Below are positions 10,840 to 21,690 of a stretch of 64,000 nucleotides of DNA, in pieces (the first letter of the stretch is position 1; each line of letters starts with the position of its first letter). The DNA comes from Anastrepha obliqua (lineage: Eukaryota; Arthropoda; Insecta; Diptera; Tephritidae). Below the pieces are notes generated by a model, which had not been told where the DNA came from, searched no databases, and saw only the letters and a program-made list of their open reading frames with translations. Where the stretch lies: contig NC_072894.1 in the NCBI RefSeq assembly GCF_027943255.1, positions 130,501,601 to 130,565,600 on the forward strand, written 5' to 3'. Made by a program: the position numbers and the translations under genes.

Positions 10840-11224
10840 TTGATATCTTTCGCCATTGTTTGCCTTTATCTTGCCGTGTGTTGTTGTTTTGTGAATTTCT
10901 CCGATAGACAATTCAATATCACCGCCGATAAGCATAAAATTGCAAAATATTAAATTAAAAATCTGTGCAAAATTAACAGGAATTAGTGTAAATCAAAGTG
11001 AGTAAAGTTTCTAACTTTAATTTGCACCTTTCGCTCATCCGAACGGTGTTGTTATCTCTATTGAGCAGGAAAAGTATGAGAAATAGTGCGCAATTATTTT
11101 TGTTTAGGAGTACCAATATGAACAAAGGAGATTCGCTGAAGGACAAACGAATTGGACATCTACAGCTCGGCCATCAATTGCAGTGAGCGTAAATCGCACA
11201 GAACATTCCCAATTGGGAAATAAA
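10840..11224 (+). other. Possible small two-exon transcript
   Basis: A 5'-UTR-like stretch ends at a GTGAGT donor (10998). A 110-bp intron ends with TTTTTGTTTAG at 11107, a second exon holds a 22-codon ORF, and an AATAAA lies at 11219-11224. The whole has the layout of a compact fly gene, but this rests on signals and not on homology. Confidence 0.35.
11118..11186 (+). CDS. Hypothetical 22-residue ORF in a compact transcript
   Basis: An ATG ten bases into the putative second exon opens a 22-codon frame, MNKGDSLKDKRIGHLQLGHQ plus two residues, ending in TGA. It is polar, without signal peptide or membrane segment, and is not recognised. A weak donor (GCA|GTGAGC) overlaps the stop. The same exon could therefore instead be the first coding exon of a longer plus-strand gene. 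The AATAAA 33 bp after the stop favours a short transcript. Confidence 0.25.
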   Translation: MNKGDSLKDKRIGHLQLGHQLQ

Positions 11225-11555
11225 ATTTGCTCATAAAAGCGACGTATGTTCTAAAAATAGCAGAGCGTTATTGTGTCTTATTTCTTCTTGATTCTGACCT
11301 TTGCGTTATATTTTGAATATATGGCGATGCTGATATTTCCTTATAAAAATACAATCGAAAAATCTGCACTCAAGTTTACAAGGCGGGAATATTAAGGAAA
11401 AGAATATAAGCGGTTGACAGTTTTCAGTGTTCTTTTCGTGATATTGTGTTTTGTTGGATTGCTAAATTAGGCAACCAAATTTGAAGTCATGGTCTTTTTC
11501 TGAAAACATCAAAAATTTGCGTGATCAGCTGTTTGTCGTTTACATTGAAACTCGC
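11225..11555. other. Intergenic DNA, nothing recognised
   Basis: AT-rich sequence without splice-framed or long coding frames. Confidence 0.4.
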
Positions 11556-11559
11556 AATG

Positions 11560-12445
11560 TTGCTGTTGGTTAAAGTGAAATACTCGAAGCAAATTTGAAG
11601 TGTATAAACATTAGTGCTCTCTTTTTCTCGCTAGCTGGCACTGTGTGACGTACAAGTTGATTGTTTGTGTTCGCTCTGCTTGCAAGTGCAGCAAAGTTTA
11701 CTTTTATCTCATTACGTATCGTTACGTCTTTTATGGTCATCTCATTCGTTTTCGTGGTGCACAGTGGTGCACGCACATACGAATTTCGAAATCCCACTGC
11801 GACGAAGAAAAATTGTGAAAAATCGCTACAAAGCAAACACAGATAAAACAGAGCGAATTAAAAAAAGAGACGAGTGGCACAAAGCAGAAAAGTCGAAAAG
11901 TGGTTGCAGAAGCAGTGAGAAAAAGTGTTTCACAATTTATTTTATTTCGGTTATTCAATATTATTTATGTTTAGAAAGCAAGTGAAATAATAACAAATTG
12001 TGCATTAAAGTGAGATAAAAACATAAAAAGTGTGTGTAGATGAATTATTTATTTCTCGACTAAGTTATCGGTGGCACAGGTCATTAGTTTCCTCTGCTGC
12101 TGCTATTCAGTGCTGTTGGTAGTTGTGGTGGTGGTGGTAGTTATAAAATTATTGTGCACTCCCACCCCTGGAGTACGAAATAAATCACTCGCCACAGCTG
12201 GTGCAGCAAATCGAAAGTGATACTGTTTTTCTTTGTGGAACGCTATTGAATCCCTGCACAGCAGATTGCCACAAGTTTTTGCAGAAGTCCAAGTGCGGAT
12301 ACCCTTATTTCCAAGTACCTCCAGATCGACCAGCCTGACTACTTTTATCAAACTCAAACATATTTTTGTCTTGAAAGCAACGAAAAGCCGTCAAACTGGA
12401 GCGTATTCCGGAATATTTGCGCGACACCGTCGATTGGTTAATGGG
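11560..12445 (+). promoter_or_regulatory. Candidate promoter and 5' leader exon(s) of a plus-strand gene
   Basis: Sequence at 11800-12060 is rich in AAAGTG and AAAAGTGTG strings typical of fly 5' UTRs. The block ends at a strong ATGGG|GTAAGT donor at 12446. Just before it, a possible acceptor (CTTGAAAG, ending 12377) would define a 68-bp exon. One frame of that exon reads QRKAVKLERIPEYLRDTVDW and continues LMG to the donor. That could be an internal coding exon or chance. The downstream partner exon is not identifiable in the window. Confidence 0.35.
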
Positions 12446-12446
12446 G

Positions 12447-14395
12447 TAAGTATCGGAAATCATTTTAATTTCAATTTTATGTATTAAATTAATTTTTGAT
12501 AATTTTAGCTGCAATTAGTGTGAAGCAGCGCTAAACAAAGAAATTATTTTTGGTTGAAATTTTCCAATGTTTGCAAGAAATTACCAACATGTCCATTTTC
12601 TTATGCTACCCTGGTCACCTTATCAGACGTTTCTTGCGCCGGTGTTGTGTTACTCCAACAAAGTTGAAGCCAATTCTGTGCTAGAGAGTACTTAGATAAA
12701 ATTCACTCCAAAGCTGTAGTCTTCATGACAACAGTGCTCATCACTTCGCAGTCACGTCAATCATTGCTTTGTGATCATTGCGGGTGCACCTGCTTTAGGA
12801 CACATACATGGTGCTATATCTATTGTACATAATGATGTACATTTCGTAGCCGAATACTTTGAACGCTTTCGTTTGGCTGCTGTGCGAAATTACATATTGA
12901 AATACTGTAGCGCTGTGACTGCTTGACTGTTTTTGCCGATTGCTTTGTCGCTTAGTTGGCGTCTTGCCAATTGCCCTCATTTCAACAAATTTGCCTCTAA
13001 TTCAGCCACCAAAGTGCCAGCAAACCACTAGTAATCTTGCTGATTTTGCGTGCTGTCCTGCTAATGCCCACTGCCACTTGGCAAATGTTGTCTTTGCTGT
13101 TGTTGTATGCACTTCCCGTACATTTGCTTGCTCATGTTCTAAGTTAGTGCCATAATATGTCATATTTCATTTCATTACGTATACCACATTTCTCACCCAC
13201 TTATCCACGTATGTGGTACTTATGCATAAACAGTGCTTCTTCTCGTACACTTTGCCGCTTTTATATTTAAATCGCTCACCAAAAAGTTTAGTTCAGAGCT
13301 TCGCCGTCTGCATTTCGGTGTATTCTAATACAGTTTTCCACACTCAAACACTTTACATATGTGTGTGTAAATTGGATGCCTCCTTGTTTTGTTCTTTATT
13401 TTATTTTTCATACCCTTTTTCACATTCCTAACACGAAGAAATCGATGTTATTTTATTGATTTCTCAATCTTTGTACTTTCTTTTGCTTTTCTGGTTTGTT
13501 GACTGCATTTTCTACATATTGTCGTCTGTTTATCTTTTGTTATTCGCTTTGCTGTGTGTTTTGTTTGGGTACAAACCTTTTATTGTTATGCACTGCCTGC
13601 CAGACGGGCGCATTTTGCAGTGTGCAGGCGTTGTGGGCGAAAGCAGTTTTTCCTTCACTGTCAAACGAGGTCTTTTAACTGGATAATTAATAACTTCATT
13701 TATTTTAAGTACATTCATTTGGGTAGTACAGAATATTTGGATGTCTGCTGTGGGGGAGGCACTACAAAGTATTAAAACGCGATAAATTAGTTTTGTAAAG
13801 CTAATTCATCTGATGAAGGCCGAAGTCTAATTTGCGTTTATGAGCTTAGTTGTTTGAGAATTAGGGGAACTCATACAACCATACAAAGGCCATACGTACA
13901 TTAATAAAAATCATCAGCGATTAGTAGCGGCAGCTTCTTCATATAAATCGCCAACTGAATTTCAAGTAAAAAATAGATTACTCTGCGGAGAAAAGGCGAG
14001 AAAATGCTCTGTAATTATAATAATTTTTTTTTAATGCAAAAATTAAGCTTAACAAAAAATAAATATCATTTTATTTGCGCATAACTTTTTTAAAAAGATT
14101 AGAAAGAATACATTTTTCGTTACGATGTTGTTGTTTATGCAGTTTATTATTTACAATCTAACAAACTAGATTACATATTTGGAAATAAAATTACAAGCAC
14201 AATAATTTAGGTAAAGTGCTTATAATAACTTTTTTGACAATTTATAGTGAACCCTAGCCTTTATTTCACTTTATTTATCTTAAGTAGGTTATGCCTTTTT
14301 TTTATAAAATCCTATTACTACGGAATCATATACTATTTTTTTACGACCTTTTTTAAATTACTCTGTGGAAATTAAAACAATTTTCATTATTGTTT
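12447..14395. other. Intron or intergenic DNA, no gene seen
   Basis: If the donor at 12446 is used, this is the start of a long plus-strand intron. No coding similarity or transposon ends were found; the T-rich frames around 13450-13690 look like chance. Confidence 0.35.
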
Positions 14396-14404
14396 TCACA
14401 TAAG

Positions 14405-14585
14405 TAATATACCTCCGAGTGTATTTCTGCTAAGAAAAAAAAAACTTCTCATAAAAACCATTTGCCGTTCGGAGTTGGCTTCAAACTGTCCTCCATTGTG
14501 AAACAACATCAAGACGCGCACCACAAATTGGAGGAGGAGCTCGGCCAAGCACCTAATATACATAAGTGTACGCGCCAATTATTTA
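14405..14585 (+). repeat. 3' part of a tephritid tRNA-type SINE
   Basis: The run ACCTCCGAGTGTATTTCTGC, then GTTCGGAGTTGGCTTC, CATCAAGACGCGCACCACAA, and a GTGTACGCGCCAATT tail leading into ATTTATTTA matches a SINE that I know from memory to be abundant in tephritid genomes. The tRNA-like head is missing. A second copy lies at 19755-19915, and a head-like fragment at 32930-33035. Confidence 0.6.
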
Positions 14586-14589
14586 TTTA

Positions 14590-17055
14590 ATTTGATTTTA
14601 ATATAAATTTATAATAAAATTCCGCCCTACTTTAACTTTCGCCTGCGCTAGTCATACACCCAAGTTTCATTGTTTAAAAGTCTATTTATCATTCCCTCGA
14701 CTTGTTTAGGTGAATAACGCTCAGCTCTAGTTTTAAAGTTTTAGACAATTAACGCCAATTACCTGCCATTCAATACATATTTGCGGAAATATTTTATCTC
14801 TATTGCCTTTCAATTCCGTGACAATATTGACATGCGAGAACTATTTCCAGCTGCTCAACTAGCTGCTAATTAACTCAGCTGCATGCATACAAATATACAT
14901 ACTTTCGGCCGCCCACCTCTAAAGTCTAATTAAAAATAGCAACAACAACAATGGTTGCTAACTGATATTTTCAATTATTTTCGCTCAAATATTCATACTT
15001 TATTTCTAATTTTACGATAATACGCGTAAGTTACAATATTGACGCAGTCGCAGTCTCAGTCTCAGCTTCAGACCAGAAACAGTAACAGTAACAAAAACAG
15101 CAGTATGAGTTTTATCAGTTCATTGACTTGGTGGTAAACAGACGTGATTGCTGTTTTTATTTCTACATTTATTGCTGGTATTGTTTTGTTGTTGTTGCTT
15201 TGCGATAATCGCAATTGTGCCAGCGTATTGTGAATGTAAGTTGAATTGTTGAGCATTGAATTATTTAAATAAATTATTTAATGTTAATTATCATTTCCAT
15301 TTATCCGAGCGAGTGTGGGCAGCCGAACAGTCTAGTCATCAGCGCTGTCAGGTTTGCAAAGCGTTCTAGTAGCCATTTGCTTAACGCGTTCATCCGCACA
15401 GCCGAGTTGATTAATTTGCCAGCCGTCAGGTTGCCGTTATCAGTGTAATCTTAATTACACAGAATTACTGCTCGCATGGATTTTTAAATGCTTAATTGTA
15501 GATTGTATTTAGCTAGGCACGTACATACGTACATACATATGCACACATACACATGCAGTCCAAGTACATGGAAGAAGAGATTTTCCTTATTTTCGAGATT
15601 TAATAATTCTTCAAAAGGTTAAATGGCTGCATGCGATGCATGGAGACATGGATACAAGTACATCGACAAGAAAACAATTATAGATAGAATCAATAAGAAC
15701 TGAATCGTTTTTGTTTGTGGCTCATTATTGCAAACCAGTTGTTTACTGAGGCGTTGACTGATTAAACTGGATTTCAGACTGACATTGACTATTGCTCAGC
15801 GTACTATTTTTAATGACTCATAAAATAATTATTGCTTGCAAACTTTTTCAATTCAATTGTAGACATAATTGAAGTTTGATTTCGGTAAAAGCGAAATCTG
15901 CCAACTTTTTTACATAAATACTATAATATTTAAACTGCCTCCTGCAACCGCCTTGAAAATCTTCAAAAGAAATATCAGCTAGGCTTTCAACACTTGCGCC
16001 GCCATATCTGCTCTATTATTTATAAATACATACTTACCTTGTCATTTCACTTGTCTGAAGGGCATCCGCCATTCACATTCAGTAATCCTCGGCATACCGC
16101 CTTAGCTCATCGCTCGGCGCTTAAGCGTTTTGAATGCGTTGACCTCGTGCGCGCATCTGTCCCTAATATGCAGGCAATAAATTTGATTTTTCTCGTTTTC
16201 TAGTTCTTTTTTTTTTATTTATTTAAGTTTAATGGCTTTCCTCTCAACCTTCATTGAACTTTCACTGCCTAGTGATTTGTGAATCAGAGGTGCTTTGGCT
16301 TAGGTGTCCGTTTGTGTGCCATGAATGTTCTATTTGCTTTTGAAAATATTAGAGAACAAAATTGAAAATTGAAAGTTCATACTTAACATATTCCAGTAGC
16401 ATCAAATATTCATCAAGAAGTCGTAAAGTTGTTTGATAGAAATGATGCTGGAGTGCAGCTTGAGCGCTTGAACTAACTGCCTTGGAAAGAAATTGAAGAG
16501 TCGATTAAAATAACAGCACTAGATAATAAGGTGACGGCGCAAGCTTCTCAGAAATTATAGAAAAATGCAATAAAATTTCTTAAAAACTAAAACCATTTTC
16601 AATTTTTTGCGCTATGAAGTTGCCTGCTACAGACGCCAGGACATTTTGTATAACCATCACGTCATGTTAACTGTCACTTATGCCAGAGCGTCAGCCCAGT
16701 GCTTCCGATCATCAAAGGTCGCTCAGTAAATACGATTTTTCTAAATACATATCTCGTCAAGCGTCGCCTAACGTGAAATGCTTAGAAGAAATATGCTTTT
16801 CCATGTAAGTAAAATATGTGTACGTATGCATTTTGAATATAAAATAAATCGGGCCAGACATACGATTTTGATAAATATTTCGATCCTAGCACCATCTAAT
16901 GGGCCAACTGTAGTTTTTGGGTTTGAATATGGGTCTAGTCCGACCAAAACTAGGATTTTCGACGCCAGCGCATTTGGACCAGGAAATTCCTCTATCAGTA
17001 AAATTCTCTTTGAATTTGGCGGATCTGTTCCTTATTTTTTGCTCCGAGTAGGCCA
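14590..17055. other. Non-coding DNA, no gene seen
   Basis: This contains (CAGT/CTCAG)-rich simple sequence near 15045-15100 and a CATA microsatellite near 15520-15560. No supported coding region. Confidence 0.4.
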
Positions 17056-17059
17056 ATGA

Positions 17060-17560
17060 CATATTCAGCTAAGTTGTTAGCGCTTCTAAGGGAATCCACG
17101 TATTTTTATGAGTGTTGGTGCGCCTACACCAACAACACCATAAATTCTTCGAGTTCCAGTGTGGAACATAGGGCCACAACGAATTTCTTCCATTCGGGTC
17201 TGTTTTGCGCCAATCTCTTAACTTCATTTCAGCTAAACTGCATGGCGCGGGTATCTGTCTCCAGCAATCGTTTCCAGGTATTCGCTGGTCTTCCAACATC
17301 TGCGGCTTCCCTGGGGGTTCCAGTCAATGGCCATTTTCTCTTTCGGATCTCTAATAGTATTGGCTTCTGCTGGGTTCTGGCCCATTAGCATCATACCTAT
17401 TCAATACCAGTAGCTTGAGAGTGATCATAAGGGCAGAGCGCCTTTGTTGACTCTTAGGCCTGAAGGCGTTTTCGTTCAAAATTGGGGTAATAAAACTGGT
17501 TGAGAGCCACTGGCCGTCGGATCGGGTGTAAAATACCGAAAGGCATCGACTTTATATTCA
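17060..17560 (-). pseudogene. Non-LTR retrotransposon fragment (end of reverse transcriptase ORF)
   Basis: Reading the minus strand in shifting frames gives pieces such as TQQKPILLEIRKRKW, GRPANTWKRLLETDT and NEVKRLAQNRPEWKKFVVAL, ending near LCSTLELEE. This is the usual C-terminus of LINE-type reverse transcriptase polyproteins (KRKW, GRP.TW, W.E.K..AQ.R..W order). At least two frameshifts and a stop are present. It is a dead 5'-truncated copy; the clade was not determined. Confidence 0.6.
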
Positions 17561-19750
17561 GTGAAGCACTCTCAATTCAGTAGCATTCCCCAAAAGTTCA
17601 TGGGAAGATTTCCCAACAACTGTTGTTACAACAACATTAACACAGATGAAAATGTATTTGTGCTGAAACTGATTTTCACTTTTAATGCGCCAGCATGCGA
17701 GTATTTATTCAAAAATGTATTCAAGTGTTTTTGCACAAAATTTTAATTAAATTAATTTCGTTTTGAATCCAATTTATTTTGTTATAAGCATCCATGGCTG
17801 CACAGAAATCCACGTAATATTTGGTAAAAGGTTTTTCACATTTCTAATTCTATCTAACATGAATATTTACTTACCATCCTCTTTGACTTCCGTTGCCTCA
17901 GCTCCCCGCGCCATGCGCTGCCCAACCACTTAACCTTTTGCACTGCCTTTTGCATATTCATTCAAATAGAAGCTATCACTCAAATTCACTCAGCTTGCGA
18001 CTGTGGAAAAAAATGTCCTTTGCCTCTTTAAAAATTCATTAGCTCACAAAAGTAAAATGTAAATTCTTTGCACTCCAAACCAACACAAATACATATGCAC
18101 GGGGCATCACTGGCATGTCTATTTATTTATAATCTGCATAATTGGAAACGGAATGGAAAAAAGAGGCCAGCCATCAACGGTGACACAGAAAATCCTTTGC
18201 GGCAGCAAGAATAATAAAGAAATTGCAATAATGTGGAAGAGGCCAGATAAAAAGTGGACTAAGAGTGATGTATTATGTGCACAAGTAGATCCATATGTGC
18301 ATAAGGATGGGTGTGTGTGTGTGTGTGTTTCGATATGCCTACATCAGTATGTGTGGCCGAATTATGCCACATGTCACATACGTCCATATGCCCATATGGC
18401 TGTGGCTGCCACAGAGGCACATCTTCAATTCGAGGCTCATCATCGCCACTGGGACCAGCTGAGATGACGGCCAAAGGCGTATGTGTGCGTGTGTATTATC
18501 TTGCTGCCACCGAGTGTCGGATATCAGTCTGATGGCAGTGGTGCAAATTCTATACTATTGGTTTTCAACACTGTCGCAACAACTGTAATGCAATAACCAC
18601 AACAACAAGAACTATAATACCTTACACATCATTGCCATAGCCGAGCTTGCACAGCCAAGTGCATCAGGCAATTGTGCTCGTCCGACCAAACTCAATGCAA
18701 CACATCTTTATGACACTGCAACTGCAACAACAAGTACCGCATGCAGATTGACGTTGACGTCAGTGCATTGCAGCTATGGATTTGTGCAATTGCAAATGGG
18801 AACTTGCAAATTGAAAATGAAATAAGATGGAAGTGCTGAATAAGCAGCTGCTTAGTTACTTTGTTGTTTATTTAGCTGGACTTTGTCGCAGGCGCAACGT
18901 GAGTGGGAGGTGTGAAACCTTGAGAAAACATTAAACAAACTTTAATTAAATTAGACGACAGCAGCGTGGCAACAAAGAAAATATTGCGGTCCGGAGGTTC
19001 TACACTGGAGCCATCCACACACATACACCAGATATGCAGTGGTGAAAAGGCCTAGCATGTTGCCCAATGAAAAGAGCCTAGGAAATCACTTTCGCTTGCG
19101 TACGAGATTGATTTTCTCACAACAAAACATTAGTACTAGCAATAACAATAACAAATCTGGCAATGTAGCCGGTAAGCGAAACAATGCGGCGCGTCGGAAT
19201 TCAATTTATTTTCATTTTTAAATGAAGGTCCAAGCGACTGCCTCCCCACCACGCAGCCAGATTGCAAGTTTTTGTAGGTGTTGCTTTTTAGCCACATGCG
19301 TGCAACTGCAACTGCCCCAAATTGTGGTGGTTTGAGGTATTTTATTGCTGTGTTTTTTGTTTCTGTTGTTGTTCGCCATTAAAATGCGCTTTTGTCTGAC
19401 TTTCGACCACGGCCACCGGAGATTGGGCCGACCGATTGACCAGTAGTTCTAAGTACCGTGTGTTGTTACCATTAAGTAAACTTACATATTTTTTAACTTT
19501 CTTAATTTATATTTTAGTTGATTTTATATTTTTTTTCAGTTGATTTCTTTTAGTTATTTTTTAGTTGATTTTATTTATTTTTATTTCGGTGAAAATTTAT
19601 TTTCCTGTTTTTTTATTTACAATGTATAAAAATGTTAAAAAAACAAAATAAATTGTTTAGTGTTTAATTTATATTACTCGACATGTTTTTGACAAAGTTT
19701 TTTCTGATCGCGGTCGCGCCTTTGGGAAACCTCTGAGTGGATTTATGTCA
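17561..19750. other. Non-coding DNA, no gene seen
   Basis: A (GT)n run at 18308-18330 creates chance frames on both strands at 18150-18530. Nothing else was recognised. Confidence 0.4.
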
Positions 19751-19754
19751 TGAA

Positions 19755-19915
19755 AAGTGGTAAGTAAAAAACATTTCTCATTCGGAGTCGGCTTAAAAGG
19801 ATAGGCCAAGCGGAATGACTCATCCACCCCTCCTTTTATACGACAAAATTAAGACGTACACCACAAATTGGAGTAAAAACATGACCAAACACATAAAAGA
19901 TGCATGCGCAATGTT
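19755..19915 (+). repeat. Second SINE 3' fragment (degenerate)
   Basis: This shares CTCATTCGGAGTCGGCTT, AAATTAAGACGTACACCACAA and ATTGGAG with the copy at 14405-14585. It is more diverged and has lost the GTGTACGCGCC tail. Confidence 0.5.
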
Positions 19916-19929
19916 GCAAAAAATAATGT

Positions 19930-20935
19930 CTTCTGCCTCTTTTTTATGTTAGGTACATATTTTACTTCATGTATTTTATATTTTTTGATTTGATAATTTT
20001 TCATTAATTCCTCAATATTTTATAATAATTATAGTTTAATAAATATTTTAATTCAATTCAATTATAGTTTTATTATGATTTTGTAAGTAATTCAATGACA
20101 TGAATATTTTTCTGCTATTTGGTTTAGTTCAATATAATATTTATATATAATATAATGTATTATATATTAATATTTTTTCTGTTATTTTATTTGATTTTTT
20201 TTATTCTAATTTTTTCAATTAAGTTGGCTTTCACAAAAAACAAAAAATGTTTTCGCCCTTAAAAATGAAAATGAATTTTGTTTTTTATTTTTCACATTTT
20301 TCACACATTTATTTATTTATCATTACATTTTTTTACTTTTCATAAATTTAATTTTTTATTATTTTTCATAATTTTTTTTTTTTGGTGAATTTGTTTTTTA
20401 TTTCTCATAATTTTTTGTTTTTATTTTTCATACAGGTTTTTTGTTATTTTTTTGTTGCTTTTTGGTCATAATTTTACTTTTTCATAGATATTTTTATTAT
20501 TTTTCATAAATTCTTTTTTTATTTTCCATAATTTATTTTTTATTGTGCATTATTTTGTTTCATAATTTTATTTTTATATTTTTCATAAACTTTTTTTATT
20601 ATTTTTCATAAATTTTCTCTAATATTAATTTGTTTTATACATTTTTTTATATATTTTTTATATTTTATACATTTTTTTACATACATTTTTTTTATTTTCC
20701 ATACTTTTTTTTTCTTCATTATTTTTTTTTGATTTTCGTACATTTTTGTTTCTTCATACATTTTTTTTCCAACAATTTTTTTATCTCTCTTTTAATTTTA
20801 TTTTTTATTTTTATTTATTAATAAATTGTATTATTCATACTTTTTTTTCATAAATTTTTCTGTTTTAATTAATTTTTTAACAATTTTTATTTATTTTATT
20901 TTCATACATTTTTTTTATTTTTCCTTGAATGTACC
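19930..20935. repeat. Strand-asymmetric T-rich block with TTTTTCATAA units
   Basis: The plus strand is strongly T-rich for about 1 kb. Variants of TTTTTCATAA recur at least ten times between 20330 and 20610 with irregular spacing of about 20-40 bp. This looks like a diverged pseudo-tandem array, not coding DNA; the hydrophobic Phe-rich frame at 20630-20821 is a by-product. Confidence 0.5.
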
Positions 20936-21382
20936 CAAATAGATTACTGTGCCTGCAGCCAATTTTTCTTCCGGTTGTGCTCTATTTTTTCCGATTATTT
21001 TACTTTATTTTTATTTTGTCAGGCGTCATTTTTGCCAACATCAATTGCCACTAATATTTTGTACTTTCCACACGTCTACCAACTGGTGGCTGGCTGACTA
21101 ACTGAGCAGCTGGTATTGTGCATGCGACGACGGTTTTTAAGGTTCAGTTGTATTTGGCAATTTCGTGCGGTTTGTTGGTTCTGCATGTTGCCGCCACCAG
21201 CAACACGACACGGCTACCAAATTTTTCCGCTGCAACTGCCACCAGTTTTTGTGACTACAACAGTGAAATTTATTTTGCATCGAAATTCGCACTTTATTCA
21301 GTTCCTCGGTTTGCACAGTACGCGTCGCGTCGCGCTACATCCTTTTATGTGTTTTTATTGTTTTTTGCTTTTTATTTGAACC

Positions 21383-21690
21383 ATGAATTGGGCTATTTCC
21401 AATTTGACGGGTGGTAATCGTGTCAGCCGCGCCATACTCGTACGCTATTCAGCTGTGCCTTTAGCCTCGGACGCAGGAGATTCAGTGCCGCAGACACCAT
21501 CCTCATCTGGTACGGCAACCGCGAATTCGTCAACCTCAATATTTCCGGGTTCCTCGTTCCTGCATGCGTCGTCCTCGGCGTCGCGTCATCATGTTCCTGG
21601 ACGTGCTGTGCCACAGCGGGGTGGAGGCGCAGCCACAACGCAGATCTCACTGCCATTGGACGTGGAGGAGACGGTCACCTGTTTTTGTAG
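21383..21690 (+). CDS. First coding exon of an unrecognised plus-strand gene
   Basis: An ATG in good context (AACCATGAA) opens 102 codons with balanced, non-repetitive codon use, ending at a TTTTTGTAG|GTAAAT donor in phase 2. The peptide begins MNWAISNLTGGNRVSRAIL, passes through a Ser/Thr/Ala-rich low-complexity middle, and ends PLDVEETVTCFCR, which looks like the start of a conserved segment. There is no signal peptide. The frame stays open 5' of the ATG only briefly, so this is probably a start exon and not an internal one. The following exon is not in the window, so a very long first intron is likely. The parent gene is not recognised. The surrounding GC content is higher than in the flanking T-rich DNA. 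Confidence 0.55.

Noticed and set aside
20630..20821. Phe-rich hydrophobic frame
   Set aside because: By-product of the T-rich repeat block.
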